Origin: Edaphobacter modestus
GTDB taxonomy: Bacteria > Acidobacteriota > Terriglobia > Terriglobales > Acidobacteriaceae
NCBI RefSeq assembly: GCF_004217555.1
Contig: NZ_SHKW01000001.1
Location: forward strand, 1,240,001 to 1,304,000
DNA length: 64,000 bases
Reading direction: 5' to 3'
Notes under the pieces: generated by a model
Databases searched by the model: none
Seen by the model: only the letters and a program-made list of their open reading frames with translations
Told to the model about the DNA's origin: nothing
Position numbers and translations under genes: made by a program
Shown: positions 51,332 to 60,967 of the stretch, piece by piece
Layout of the letters: every line of letters starts with the position of its first letter
Position numbering within the stretch: position 1 is the stretch's first letter

Positions 51332-52654
51332 TCACGTTGCGCTTTTGGCTGTGCGGCGATTTTTCACGAGTGCGATCAAGCCCGCGTTTAAAATCGTAAG
51401 GCCAGCCAGAAGATACAAGCCAGCGCGTTGTGAGCCAAAATACTCATCGGCCCAGACCTTCAGGTTGGGTGCAAGGAATCCGCCCAGATTGCCCATTCCT
51501 ATGACGGCGATACCGCCAGCCGCTGCGCGGTCGGCCAGGTATCCCGTTGGAAACATCCAGAAAAGCGGTTGCACGGCAATAAAGCCGGCTACCGCAAACG
51601 AAAGCGCGACCAGCCCCAGGCGCGGCCCGGCGGTGGGAAATGCAAAACTTGCGCAACCGGAAATCACCAGGGTCAGCGATGCGAGTTGACGATGCTTATG
51701 GAACTTATCGGCAGCGCGCGGCAGGAGATAGACAGCAACCAGCGTGCAGATCCATGGTATGGCTGACACCAGGCCGACTTCGATCCCCACGGGCTTATGC
51801 AGAAGGGCCGATATCTCGGCAGGGAGATAGAAAACCGCACCGTAGGTACTGATCTGGATGAGGGCATAGATCAGCAGGAAATGCATGACTCGAAGGTCGC
51901 GGAACATGGGGAGAAGCTTCGCGGGCCCGGCGGAGCGCCGCTCCTGCTCCTCAAGCGCCAATGCCTTCGCGAGCGCTTGTTTCTCCTCGGCCGACAGCCA
52001 TAAGGCATTCGACGGCCTGTTATCCAGATACCAAAATGCGAACAGCCCGAGAACGACTGCCATGAAGCCTTCCACTAGAAACATCCACTGCCAGCTCTGA
52101 AGCCCGAACCACGGGCGCACCTCAAGCAGCAGCCCTGAGAGCGGGCCGCCGAGAATGAGCGCAAGCGGAACACCGAGGTAGAACAGTCCAAGAACCCGGC
52201 CGCGAATGCTGTTGGGAAACCAATAGGTGAGGTAGAGAATCGCGCCTGGGAAAAAACCGGCTTCCAACACGCCGAGCAGCAGCCGTAACAGGTAAAACGA
52301 GGTGGCGCCGCTCACGAACATGGTGGCCATCGACACCATTCCCCAGCCCACCATGAGGAGAGCAAGCCACTTTTTCGCGCCCACCTTATGAAGGATCAGG
52401 TTGCTGGGGAATCCGCATAACGAATAGCTGATGAAAAACAGACCCGCGCCCAGAGCGTAGACGCTTTCGGAGATGCCTTCGGATCTCTCCAGCGCCTGTT
52501 TTGCAAATCCGATATTCGAGCGGTCGAGAAAGGAGACGACGTACATGAGCATCAGGCAGGGTGCTAACCGTCTGACCGTTCGCGAGATCGCACGGCTTAA
52601 GGCCGGATCAGATGTACTGAGGACTACGGGCTGGAGATTCAATGCCGGCCTCAT
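51332..52654 (-). CDS. MFS transporter (anion:cation symporter family)
   Basis: The 440-residue protein has 12 hydrophobic segments. YVVSFLDRSNIGFAKQAL in the first helix and LGVLEAGFFPGAILYLTYWF in the fourth are typical of the ACS family, which imports organic acids such as tartrate, phthalate or glucarate. A cytoplasmic loop after helix six is charged (SAEEKQALAKALALEEQER). Context gives no substrate; sugar acids are plausible given the uronate genes 10 kb away. The start at 52654 has AAGAAGG directly abutting the ATG, so the true start may be 20-30 codons further in. Confidence 0.85.
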   Translation of the reverse strand: MRPALNLQPVVLSTSDPALSRAISRTVRRLAPCLMLMYVVSFLDRSNIGFAKQALERSEGISESVYALGAGLFFISYSLCGFPSNLILHKVGAKKWLALLMVGWGMVSMATMFVSGATSFYLLRLLLGVLEAGFFPGAILYLTYWFPNSIRGRVLGLFYLGVPLALILGGPLSGLLLEVRPWFGLQSWQWMFLVEGFMAVVLGLFAFWYLDNRPSNALWLSAEEKQALAKALALEEQERRSAGPAKLLPMFRDLRVMHFLLIYALIQISTYGAVFYLPAEISALLHKPVGIEVGLVSAIPWICTLVAVYLLPRAADKFHKHRQLASLTLVISGCASFAFPTAGPRLGLVALSFAVAGFIAVQPLFWMFPTGYLADRAAAGGIAVIGMGNLGGFLAPNLKVWADEYFGSQRAGLYLLAGLTILNAGLIALVKNRRTAKSAT

Positions 52655-53179
52655 CCTTCTTGTGACTGATTATTTTAGAAACCTGCGGCCTGATGCACGT
52701 TTTCGCCGGAGTTATCGCAATCTTATTATTGACCAGCTTTTACGCGGGCCAGAAAAAGATCCGACAAAAACCCTCAGTCCATTGCCGGAGGTGACAGAAC
52801 CCAACATAGCGTCCCCGGTATGCTTCACTTGGCCCCTTGCTGTCTTGTTGAGCAAGAAGTTTCAGCAGATAAGATACTTTCATAATCCGCCCGCAGTTTG
52901 GCCCGTGAATCGAGAGGGGATGTTCAGTAGGCGATATCAGGGTAATGCGCTCACGGACGACGACAGCATCTGATCAGTCCTCACAAACGCGCATCTCGAT
53001 TATCAATTGAGCCCGTCTTGTACTTCGACATCGGCTAACTTGTCGATATTTATTCCGTAGGCCTCTGAGCACGAAGAATGTTGTCCTTCTGTCTCGCACA
53101 AGACAAACCAAGCTCTGCAAAGATGTTTGGGAAGAGCACTTGCTCAGGACTCAAGGTCCGGATTGGTTGGAGTCAGGGT
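52655..53179 (+). other. Intergenic region between MFS and DppB-type genes
   Basis: I see no gene or clear element in these 525 bases. A 166-codon rightward frame (52473-52973) crosses it, but half of it is antisense to the MFS gene and its composition is not protein-like. Confidence 0.45.
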
Positions 53180-54130
53180 CTACGCGCTGCGCATGCGCGG
53201 GTTGGCGATGGTGTAGGCGACGTCGGTGAGCAGGTTGACGGCTACGTAGGTGAGGCCGACGGCGAGGATACAGCCCTGGACGAGTGCATAGTCGCGGTTG
53301 TAGATGGCGGAGATGGTGAGACGGCCGATTCCGGGCCAGCTGAAGATGGTCTCGGTGACGATGGCTCCGGCGAGGAGCGAGCCGAACTGAAGACCGATGA
53401 CGGTGAGCACGGGAATGAGCGCGTTGCGGAGGGCGTGGCGGTAGACGACGGTGTGTTCGGAGAGGCCCTTGGCACGCGCGGTGCGGATGTAGTCCTGACC
53501 GAGCTCCTCGAGCATGGCGGTGCGGACCATGCGGGTGAGGATCGCAGCGAGAGAGAGTCCGAGAGTGAATGCGGGGAGGAGGAGATGGAGGAGGAAGTCT
53601 CCGATGCTGCCGTCTCCTGCGGTGGAGACGGGAAGCCATCCGAGAGTAATGGAGAAGATGAGGATGAGAATGGGGCCGAGGGCGAAGTTGGGGAAGGAGA
53701 GGCCGACGAGAGAGACGACGCCGAGGGTGCGGTCCTGCCAGCGATTGCGGTGGAGCGCGGAGGCGATGCCTGCGGGAATGGACGCTGCGATGCCGATGAC
53801 GAGTGCGGCGAGCGTGAGAGCGAGGGTGTAGGGATAACGCTGCAGGATGAGGTGAGTGACAGAGTCGTGCAGACGAAGGGACTGGCCGAGGTTGGCGTGG
53901 AGGATTCCGCGCCAGTAGTGGGTGTACTGCTGGAGGAGCGGAGCGTCGAGGCCGTAGGCGTGGCGCAGGGCGTCGATGTCGGAGGCAGTGGCGCCTTCGC
54001 CGAGCATCTGGACGATGGGGTCGCCGGGAACGAGGTGAATGAGAAGGAAGACGACGGAGACGACGACCCAGAGCACAGGAAGGGTGAGGAGGACGCGGCG
54101 CAGTGGCCGCCAGAGAGCGGTTCGGGTCAT
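53180..54130 (-). CDS. Oligopeptide/dipeptide ABC transporter permease (DppB type)
   Basis: The 316-residue permease starts RRVLLTLPVLWVVVSVVFLL and has LVPGDPIVQMLG, the EAA loop QDYIRTARAKGLSEHTVVYRH (written here as QDYIRTARAKGLSEHT) and ETIFSWPGIGRL, all DppB/GsiC hallmarks. It pairs with a DppC-type subunit; the only one in the window is at 48852-49754 on the other strand. It overlaps the upstream CorC-type gene by four bases (ATGA), an unusual operon partner. No binding protein or ATPase genes are nearby. Confidence 0.9.
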   Translation of the reverse strand: MTRTALWRPLRRVLLTLPVLWVVVSVVFLLIHLVPGDPIVQMLGEGATASDIDALRHAYGLDAPLLQQYTHYWRGILHANLGQSLRLHDSVTHLILQRYPYTLALTLAALVIGIAASIPAGIASALHRNRWQDRTLGVVSLVGLSFPNFALGPILILIFSITLGWLPVSTAGDGSIGDFLLHLLLPAFTLGLSLAAILTRMVRTAMLEELGQDYIRTARAKGLSEHTVVYRHALRNALIPVLTVIGLQFGSLLAGAIVTETIFSWPGIGRLTISAIYNRDYALVQGCILAVGLTYVAVNLLTDVAYTIANPRMRSA

Positions 54131-55524
54131 TGCGTGGCTTCCCTGCTCTCTTCTTCGTACGGCACGAGGTCGGGTTCGTTGAGTGGCTCGACGTTGATGC
54201 GACTGATGCGGTGGCCAGTCATCTCGGCCACGGTGAAGCGACGACCGTGATACTCGATGCTTTCGCCGGTGGTCGGGATGTGGCCTAGTTCGGCGAGGAG
54301 AAAGCCGGCGAGGGTTTCGACGCCGGCCTCGCGGGGAAACTCCCAGCGAAGCTGGGTGCGGAGGTCGCGGAGAGAGGTGGCGCCGTCGAGGGTCATGATT
54401 CCGGTGGCGCTGGAGAGGGCGGAGCGGGTGACGTCGAACTCGTCGTCCATCTCGCCGACGATCTGCTCGAGGACGTCTTCGGCGGTGACGAGGCCAACGG
54501 TAGAGCCGAACTCGTCGACGACGATGGCGATCTGGCGGCGATGCTGCTGGAAGTCCTGGAGGAGCTCGATGGCGAGCTTGGTCTCGGGAACGACGGTGGG
54601 TTGACGCATGAGGTGGCGGAGGGTGAGGCCGGACTGGCCACGACCGCCGAGAGTGAGCGCGACAGAGCGCAGATGCATGAAGCGGGAGACATCCTTGGAG
54701 TAGACGATGCCGATGATGTTGTCGGTATCGGACCCGGCGGGATCGTAGACGGGGATGCGGGAGTGCTGCTCATCGACGATGCGGGCGCTGGCCTGCTCGA
54801 GGGGCATGTCGGCGGGAAGAGAGAAGATTTTGCCGCGGGGGGTCATGATCTCGCGAACGACGACGTAGCTGAGCTCGATTGCGCGGTGGATGATCTCTTC
54901 CTGAAAGGCGGGAAGGAGTCCCATGCGGCGGGTTGCTGTGGCGATGAGCTTGAGCTCTTCGGGAGAGTGGACGGCGCCTTCACCGCTGAGGTGCACACGG
55001 AAGAGACGCAGGACGAGGGCCGCCGAAGTGTTCATCAGTCTGAGGACGGGATGGCTGATCCGCATGAAGGCGTCCATGGGACCGGCGACGGCAAGCGCGA
55101 TGCGCTCGGTACGCTGCAGGGCGAGGGACTTGGGGACGAGCTCGCCGAGGAGAACCTCAAAGTAGGTGATCAGCGCGAAGGCGAGAATGATGGCGATGGT
55201 GTGGGCGTAGACAGTGGCGTGCGGCGGCAGGACGGGGAGCCAGGAGGAGGCGAAGCGGAGGAGCATATCAGCGACGACGGGCTCGCCGATCCAGCCGAGA
55301 GCGAGACCGGCTACTGTGACTCCGAGTTGTGCGGCCGAGAGAAACTCGTCGATGGAGTGCTTGAGCTTGAGGGCGGTGATGGCTCCGGGACGGCCGTGAG
55401 CGATGAGCTGCTGGATTCTCGTCTCGCGTACGCTGACCAAGGCAAACTCCGCCGCGACGAAGAAGCTGGTGGCCAGGATAAAGAAGGCCACCAGGATGAT
55501 GCGAAAGAGTATCCACTCGAGCAT
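54127..55524 (-). CDS. CNNM/CorC-HlyC family membrane protein
   Basis: The 465-residue protein has an N-terminal DUF21/CNNM membrane domain (~1-200, with [19 protein letters not shown]), a CBS pair (~215-345; [14 protein letters not shown] and [20 protein letters not shown]) and a CorC_HlyC domain (~365-450). This family carries out magnesium, cobalt or sodium-linked efflux at the inner membrane; early names call it hemolysin. It is followed, with a four-base overlap, by the DppB-type permease. Confidence 0.9.
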   Translation of the reverse strand: MLEWILFRIILVAFFILATSFFVAAEFALVSVRETRIQQLIAHGRPGAITALKLKHSIDEFLSAAQLGVTVAGLALGWIGEPVVADMLLRFASSWLPVLPPHATVYAHTIAIILAFALITYFEVLLGELVPKSLALQRTERIALAVAGPMDAFMRISHPVLRLMNTSAALVLRLFRVHLSGEGAVHSPEELKLIATATRRMGLLPAFQEEIIHRAIELSYVVVREIMTPRGKIFSLPADMPLEQASARIVDEQHSRIPVYDPAGSDTDNIIGIVYSKDVSRFMHLRSVALTLGGRGQSGLTLRHLMRQPTVVPETKLAIELLQDFQQHRRQIAIVVDEFGSTVGLVTAEDVLEQIVGEMDDEFDVTRSALSSATGIMTLDGATSLRDLRTQLRWEFPREAGVETLAGFLLAELGHIPTTGESIEYHGRRFTVAEMTGHRISRINVEPLNEPDLVPYEEESREATQ

Positions 55525-55682
55525 TGATGTCAGTGTAAAGGGAATGAACAGGTGTGATAACAGCGACGGGCCGAGTCGATTGAGTCGCGGGTACGGGACT
55601 ACGTCGTGGGCAATGGGGATTGATGGGTGGGCCGGGAAGGCGTATTTTGGATGCCGCCAAGCTCTCCTGCTGGAGGTCTATC

Positions 55683-56216
55683 ATGAACCGTGCCGGTTTC
55701 TTCTCCTTGACGCTTCTTTGTGGGGCATCGTTTGTTTTTTCACAAAGTTCTCGTTCGGCAGCCGCCGCTCGACAGGTGCTTGCGATCGACACGGTGAGCG
55801 TGATGGGAGTGAACTGCCCGGTGAGTCTGCTGGCGCGGCCAGCCGGTGCCGGTGCGATGGTCGAGACCGCTGGAAGGACGCAGGATGCGGCTCCACAACT
55901 GCAGCTCAATTGGGAGAATCGCCACGGAAAGGACATTGTCGCGGCCACGATCGAGGTGCGGGGCTACGATGCGTCTCCGCAGATTATCCCGGCAGACCTC
56001 GCGGTCTCGCCGAAGCTCAAAAAGACGTTCAACCTGAACGTGAATCTGTCAGGCGACGGCAAGACGACGACGGATCTCAGGGTACGGCCCTTCGCGAGCG
56101 TGAGCTGGATCGATCTAAGGTCGATCGAGTACGCGGACGGCACCCATTGGAACGCGGCCGCGGGAGAGACCTGCCGGGTTGTGCCGAGCAGGCTGGTTCT
56201 TGTAGGAGCGCAGTAG
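55683..56216 (+). CDS. Exported hypothetical protein
   Basis: The 177-residue protein has a signal peptide (FFSLTLLCGASFVFSQ) and a mature beta-rich domain (LQLNWENRHGKDIVAATIEV, then KKTFNLNVNLSGDGKTT) resembling an immunoglobulin-like fold. GGAGG lies six bases before ATG 55683. There is a single late Cys (ETCRVVP) besides GVNCPVS, so one disulfide is possible. I do not recognise the family. It is convergent with trxA. Confidence 0.68.
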   Translation: MNRAGFFSLTLLCGASFVFSQSSRSAAAARQVLAIDTVSVMGVNCPVSLLARPAGAGAMVETAGRTQDAAPQLQLNWENRHGKDIVAATIEVRGYDASPQIIPADLAVSPKLKKTFNLNVNLSGDGKTTTDLRVRPFASVSWIDLRSIEYADGTHWNAAAGETCRVVPSRLVLVGAQ

Positions 56217-56284
56217 CGTTGCTCGCAAGGAACGGATCCAATCACCAAATAGATACCAACTGACTTATCGCAACAGACAAGGCA

Positions 56285-56315
56285 ACGGCCCGACACTTAT
56301 GGAGTGCCGGGCCGT
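56285..56315. terminator. Terminator hairpin between convergent genes
   Basis: ACGGCCCGACACT and AGTGCCGGGCCGT form a 13-bp stem with one mismatch and a five-base loop, between the exported hypothetical protein gene and trxA. It could serve both strands; no strong U-tract is present. Confidence 0.65.
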
Positions 56316-56336
56316 AGAAAATTTAAACTTCGCGTC

Positions 56337-56669
56337 TTACGCGAGAACCTTGATGACCGACTTGTCGATCGTATCCTTTGGTACGTAGCCGACGATCTGA
56401 TCGGCGACCTTGCCATCCTTGAAGATGAGGAGCGCCGGAATACCGCGGATGCCATAGCGCATCGGGGTAGCGGTGTTGGCGTCGACGTCCATCTTCATCA
56501 CTTTGAGCTGGCCCTGATAGTGGCTGGCCACTTCGTCCACAACGGGAGCGAGAGCGCGACAAGGTCCGCACCAGGCTGCCCAGAAATCCACGAGCACGGG
56601 CTGCTCCGATTGAAGGACATCTTTCTCAAAGTTCGAGTCGCTAACTTCAGTTACAAACTGACCTGCCAT
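56337..56669 (-). CDS. trxA: Thioredoxin
   Basis: The 110-residue protein has the WAAWCGPCRALAP active site, the cis-Pro in RGIPALLIFKDGK and VGYVPKD near the end. It is a general cytoplasmic disulfide reductant supplied by thioredoxin reductase. Normal length; single gene on the minus strand, separated from thrB by a hairpin. Confidence 0.96.
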   Translation of the reverse strand: MAGQFVTEVSDSNFEKDVLQSEQPVLVDFWAAWCGPCRALAPVVDEVASHYQGQLKVMKMDVDANTATPMRYGIRGIPALLIFKDGKVADQIVGYVPKDTIDKSVIKVLA

Positions 56670-56836
56670 CTATCTTCCTCCCAAGGAATGCTCTGCGATT
56701 ACCGCGGAGCAACCTACACAATAATAGATGCGCGAGGATGCTTGCGGTTTCAAATGTGGACAACTGGTGTAGAAAATCTGGGTTCTTAAGCGTTCTGGGG
56801 GATATGGATACCGAAGTTGTGCTTTAAAAGAGGACA

Positions 56837-56869
56837 CGCCCGGACCCCTTTAGGAGGGGTCGACGGGCG
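56837..56869 (-). terminator. Terminator after thrB
   Basis: CGCCCG-GACCCCT pairs with AGGGGTC-CGGGCG around a five-base loop with a two-base bulge. On the minus strand it is followed by TGTCCTCTTTT. It lies 92 bases beyond the thrB stop. Confidence 0.6.
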
Positions 56870-56960
56870 GCGTTAGCAGCCCTCCCCAGAACTGCTCACA
56901 GGCCTAACGTTACGCAACTATAAGAAAAACGTAAAGAAATCTTAGGTAATCACAATGAGG

Positions 56961-57890
56961 TTACCCTGCTGTAACGCCTGTGGAATTCCCATTTTGGGAA
57001 CCAACTCCATCGGAGACGGTAGTTTGAAGGATTTCGATACCAGGATTCTGGGCCGCGTCACGAATGGCGGACAGGATCGGGGACGAGTCGCCTTCGGCGA
57101 TGAGAAGAACCGAGGGGCCTGCACCGCTGAGGGCAACTCCGAGAATGCCTGGGGTTCCGGCGAGGGGGAGCAACCGGGCGAGGAGGGGACAGGCCTCCAT
57201 GCGATAGGGCTGATGGACCCGATCCTTCATGGCTACGGAGAGAAGGTCACCACGGCGAAGGGCGAAGGCGGAGACCAGAAGCGCCGTGGCCTGAATGTTG
57301 GCGACCGCGTCTTCGCGGGCGTAGTGGTCGGGAAGGAGAGCTCGCGCCTTGCTGGTGGAGAGGCTGGCGGAAGGAAGGGCAAGTAGAAGGTTCCAGTTGA
57401 TGTTTTCCTTGTAAGTTGCAGTAATAACTACACCCTCAGACACAGAGGAAACCGTCATTCCGCCCAGAAAGCAGGCGGCGACATTGTCGGGATGGCCTTC
57501 GCGGCGGCAGGCCTCTTCGAGGACCTGTTGTGGGTTCCACAGAAGCTGACCGAAGTGGTTTGCCAACATCACACCGGCAAGGAGGGCGGCTGCGCTCGAT
57601 CCGCAGCCCATGCCCAGGGGAATCTCGTTGTGGAGCTTGAGATGGAGGCGCGGGGAGAGCTTTCCGGCGTTCGCGAGGACGTCGATGTAGGTGGTGAGGA
57701 TGAGGTTGTCTTCGATGACCGAGCAGGCTGCGGCATCGCGGCCGGTAGCGTCAATGTGGAAGGCGCCGGATTCGGCGACGCTGGCTTCGATGGTGAGGTA
57801 GAGCGACATGGCGAGCCCGAGGGCGTCGAAGCCGGGGCCGAGGTTGGCCGAGGTGGCGGGAAGACGGAGATGAAGCGAAGGTGTGGTCAT
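56961..57890 (-). CDS. thrB: Homoserine kinase
   Basis: The GHMP kinase shows LPATSANLGPGFDALG at the N-terminus and the phosphate-binding loop IPLGMGCGSSAAALLAG, with GVALSGAGPSVLLIAE near the C-terminus. It phosphorylates homoserine for threonine synthase, encoded just upstream in the same operon. I prefer ATG 57890 (309 residues); the frame opens at a GTG at 57923. A dispersed repeat (57933-57990) lies in the thrC-thrB gap. Confidence 0.94.
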   Translation of the reverse strand: MTTPSLHLRLPATSANLGPGFDALGLAMSLYLTIEASVAESGAFHIDATGRDAAACSVIEDNLILTTYIDVLANAGKLSPRLHLKLHNEIPLGMGCGSSAAALLAGVMLANHFGQLLWNPQQVLEEACRREGHPDNVAACFLGGMTVSSVSEGVVITATYKENINWNLLLALPSASLSTSKARALLPDHYAREDAVANIQATALLVSAFALRRGDLLSVAMKDRVHQPYRMEACPLLARLLPLAGTPGILGVALSGAGPSVLLIAEGDSSPILSAIRDAAQNPGIEILQTTVSDGVGSQNGNSTGVTAG

Positions 57891-57932
57891 TACCTGGTCC
57901 GAGGACGAGTTGTTTTGCGCCACAGAGCGAAC

Positions 57933-57990
57933 CGCAGGTCCTTCGACTGCGCCTGACGCATTCGCGCCAGGCTCCGCTCAGGATGACACA
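57933..57990 (+). repeat. Dispersed repeat family 2, copy 3
   Basis: It starts CGCAGGTCCTTCGACTGCGC and ends GGATGACAC, with a longer middle than the other two copies. It lies between thrC and thrB, inside a likely transcript. Confidence 0.55.
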
Positions 57991-58026
57991 TTTGTTGTGG
58001 TCAAATCCTAGTTGCCGTGACAGGCT

Positions 58027-59424
58027 TCATGCGTGAACCAGCTTCATCTGCGATTCGAGCTCGCGAAAGACGATGTCGGTGTCGGGTTCGAGGACGATGG
58101 GGGGCTTACGCAATGCGGCGTGGAGGATCTGGTCGGATCCTGAGATCTGAGCGTTTTCTTCTTCGGTAAAGAGCTCGCCGCGATGGTAGTCGATGGTGTA
58201 GTTGGAGTCCTTGAGGGTGTGGCCGGTGAGGATGAGGACGACGCGTTCTTCCCTGCCTACCTTACCCTGGGCGACGAGCTTCTTGAGGCCCGCGAGGGTG
58301 ACGGCGGAGGCGGGCTCGCAGCCGATGCCTTCGGAGCCGATCTCGGCCTTGGCGAGGGCGATCTCCTGCTCGGAGACCTGCTCGCACCATCCGCCGGTGG
58401 TGCGAAGGGCGCGGAGGGCTTTGCGCCAGGAGGCCGGATTGCCGATGCGGATGGCAGTGGCGCGGGTATTGGCCTTGACCGGGATGAGCTCTTCTCCGTT
58501 GTTTTCCTGCAGGCTGCGGTAGAGCGGGTTGGCTCCCTCGGCCTGGATGATGCTGACTTTGGGGACGCGCGAGATGAGGCCGAGATGGTGCATCTCGGAG
58601 AAGCCCTTGGCGAGCGCGGAGCCGTTGGCAAGATTGCCGCCGGGAACGACGATGTGCTCGGGGACCTGCCATTCGAGCTGCTCAAGGAGCTCGAAGGCGG
58701 GGGTCTTCTGGCCCTCGAGGCGGTAGGGGTTCACGGAGTTGAGCAGGTAGATGGGGAAGCGGCTGACGAGCTCGGTGAGGACGCGGACGCAGCCGTCGAA
58801 GTCGGTGCGGAGCTGGACGGTGAGAGCGCCGTAGTCCATGGACTGGGAGAGCTTGCCCCAGGCGATCTTGCCTTCGGGGATGAAGACGATGGAGCGCAGG
58901 GCGGCGCGGGCTGCATAAGCCGCCATTGCAGCCGAGGTGTTGCCCGTAGAGGCGCAGGCAACCCACTCGAAGCCGCGCTCGCGGGCGACGGAGAGGGCGG
59001 CGGTCATGCCGGTGTCCTTGAAGGAGCCGGTGGGATTCATCCCCTGATGCTTGGCGAGGATCCAATCGAGACCGAGAGCTTTGGAGGCGCGGGGAAGGTC
59101 GTATAGAGGCGTATTGCCTTCGCGGAGGGTGACGACGTGTTCGAGATCGTCGACGATGGGGAGGAGATCGCGGAAGCGCCAGACGCCGGACTGGTCGATG
59201 GACATGGTTGAGGTGCGGCGCTCCTGCCAGAGCCAGCGGAGGGCGCTGGCGTTGGGCAGCTTGCTGTCTGATGCCGGAGTGTCGCCGTTGGGCAGGGACG
59301 ACCAGGGATAAATGACGTCATAGAGGCCGTTGCAATCGGGGCAGCGGAATATGCTATTGACAGCGCTGCCGGCGATCCTGGCGCCGCACTCTGTGCATCG
59401 GAGCTGATGTGTCGCGACTTTCAT
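58027..59424 (-). CDS. thrC: Threonine synthase
   Basis: The 465-residue PLP enzyme has an N-terminal zinc-ribbon-like segment (LRCTECGARI ... FRCPDCNGLYDVIY), the PLP Lys in MNPTGSFKDTGM and the phosphate loop CASTGNTSAAMAAY. It converts O-phosphohomoserine to threonine. Start at 59424 (MKVATHQLRC) removes a non-family N-terminal extension present in the longer open frame to 59535. It is followed by thrB; homoserine dehydrogenase is not in the window. Confidence 0.94.
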   Translation of the reverse strand: MKVATHQLRCTECGARIAGSAVNSIFRCPDCNGLYDVIYPWSSLPNGDTPASDSKLPNASALRWLWQERRTSTMSIDQSGVWRFRDLLPIVDDLEHVVTLREGNTPLYDLPRASKALGLDWILAKHQGMNPTGSFKDTGMTAALSVARERGFEWVACASTGNTSAAMAAYAARAALRSIVFIPEGKIAWGKLSQSMDYGALTVQLRTDFDGCVRVLTELVSRFPIYLLNSVNPYRLEGQKTPAFELLEQLEWQVPEHIVVPGGNLANGSALAKGFSEMHHLGLISRVPKVSIIQAEGANPLYRSLQENNGEELIPVKANTRATAIRIGNPASWRKALRALRTTGGWCEQVSEQEIALAKAEIGSEGIGCEPASAVTLAGLKKLVAQGKVGREERVVLILTGHTLKDSNYTIDYHRGELFTEEENAQISGSDQILHAALRKPPIVLEPDTDIVFRELESQMKLVHA

Positions 59425-59474
59425 GGTTTCAGTTAGGGTATCGTACTCGGCGGGATGAGCCAAAGGCCCGCCGA

Positions 59475-60239
59475 ATGTGGCTGTTGTTTGCGGTGGCGAT
59501 GTGCACGCTGGCTGTGACTTCGTCGTTGTGGGCACAGGCGAAGAAAGAGTTGCGGGTCGCGGCGGCGGCGGACCTGCAGCCGATTCTGCCGGGGATTGCG
59601 GACCGGTATGAGAAGGCGACTGGGGTGAAGCTGCTGGTAAGCTTCGGCTCCTCGGGGAACCTGGCGACCCAGATCATCAATGGTGCGCCGATGGACCTGT
59701 TTCTAGGCGCGGACTTCGTCTTTCCGGAGAAGGTGGTTGCTGCAGGTCTGGCCGATGGCACGGCGCCGACGCAGTATGCGCGGGGGACACTGGTGCTGTG
59801 GGCGCGGAAGGATTCGCCGCTGCAGCCGATCAGCCTGGATTCGCTGGTGGACAAGCGCGTGACCGCGGTCGCGATTGCGAATGATCTGCGCGCTCCCTAC
59901 GGACAGGCGGCAGTGGCCGCACTGAAGCGCATGAAGATGTACGACACGGTGAAGCCGCACCTGGTGGTGGCGGAGAACATCGCGCAGGCGGCGCAGTTTG
60001 TGGAGTCGGGAAACGCGCAGCTGGGGCTGATCTCATTGACGGCGGCGAGCACACCGCGATTTCAGGCAGAGGGTACGCTGGTGCGGGTTCCGCGCTCAGT
60101 CTATGCGCCGATTATGCAGTGCGCGGTTGTGATGAAGAACTCCGACCGGCGAGCGGAGGCGCATGCCTTTCTGGACTGGCTGCTGAAGCCGGAGGTGCAG
60201 GCCAGCCTGGTGCCGATGGGGCTGGAGCCGGTGCGATAG
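59475..60239 (+). CDS. modA: Molybdate ABC transporter substrate-binding protein
   Basis: A signal peptide (MWLLFAVAMCTLAVTSSLWAQ) precedes a ModA domain with LRVAAAADLQPILPGI, VSFGSSGNLATQIING and AQLGLISLTAA. Ser and backbone groups in these segments bind molybdate or tungstate in the periplasm. The start at ATG 59475 gives 254 residues; the frame is open to 59409 across the divergent thrC start. It heads the modABC operon and its promoter would have to overlap thrC. Confidence 0.9.
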   Translation: MWLLFAVAMCTLAVTSSLWAQAKKELRVAAAADLQPILPGIADRYEKATGVKLLVSFGSSGNLATQIINGAPMDLFLGADFVFPEKVVAAGLADGTAPTQYARGTLVLWARKDSPLQPISLDSLVDKRVTAVAIANDLRAPYGQAAVAALKRMKMYDTVKPHLVVAENIAQAAQFVESGNAQLGLISLTAASTPRFQAEGTLVRVPRSVYAPIMQCAVVMKNSDRRAEAHAFLDWLLKPEVQASLVPMGLEPVR

Positions 60240-60280
60240 CTGATTTGTGAGCACAAGCGTGCTGTGTAGACTTGCGGTGT

Positions 60281-60967
60281 ATGGATGTTGAAGCGCTTTG
60301 GCTGACGCTGCGCCTGGCGGCGAGCACGACGGCGATTCTGCTGCTGGTTGCAGTGCCGCTGGCGTGGTGGATTGCATCGGGCCATGGGATGGCGAGGGCG
60401 CTGGTTCAGGCGACGGTGGCGCTGCCGCTGGTGCTGCCGCCGACGGTGCTGGGGTTTTACCTGCTGGTGATGATGGGACCCCTTACAGCCCCTGGGCGGC
60501 TGCTGATCCGCGTGGTCGGGCATCCATTGGCCTTCAGCTTTGAGGGCTTGCTGATTGGGTCGGTGCTGTACAGCCTGCCGTTCGCGGTGCAGCCTCTGGT
60601 GGCAGGATTCGAGGCGGTGGATCGCGGATATGTTGAAGCTGCGGCGGGACTGGGAGCTTCGCCGCGACGGGTGTTTCTTTCGGTCGTGCTTCCCATGGCG
60701 CGGGCTTCCCTGCTGACCAGCACGGTGCTGACGTTTACGCATACGGTGGGCGAGTTCGGCGTGGTGCTGATGCTGGGCGGAAATATTCCGGGCGCGACGC
60801 GGACGCTTTCGATCTCGCTCTACGACCTGGTGCAGGACGGAAACTACGCGGCGGCGAACAGGACGGCGCTGGCACTGGTGGGATTCGCGATGGTTGCGCT
60901 GGTGGTGATCTACCTGCTGCCGAGCGTGCGCCGGAGCGATGGAAGGCAGGCCGACGTTGTCCGATAG
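60281..60967 (+). CDS. modB: Molybdate ABC transporter permease
   Basis: The 228-residue permease has five or six membrane helices, LPLVLPPTVLGFYLLVMMG and the EAA loop YVEAAAGLGASPRRVFLSV. THTVGEFGVVLMLGGNIPG is a ModB hallmark. It forms the channel through which ModA-delivered molybdate passes. Its 3' end overlaps modC by 29 bases. A second ATG at 60272 is possible. Confidence 0.92.
   Translation: MDVEALWLTLRLAASTTAILLLVAVPLAWWIASGHGMARALVQATVALPLVLPPTVLGFYLLVMMGPLTAPGRLLIRVVGHPLAFSFEGLLIGSVLYSLPFAVQPLVAGFEAVDRGYVEAAAGLGASPRRVFLSVVLPMARASLLTSTVLTFTHTVGEFGVVLMLGGNIPGATRTLSISLYDLVQDGNYAAANRTALALVGFAMVALVVIYLLPSVRRSDGRQADVVR

Noticed and set aside
52473..52973. 166-codon plus-strand frame
   Set aside because: Its first half is antisense to the MFS gene and its second half lacks protein-like composition or a ribosome site.
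53078..54250. 390-codon plus-strand frame opposite the DppB-type permease
   Set aside because: Strings of Glu, Gly, Asp and Val without domain structure; the permease on the other strand is unmistakable.
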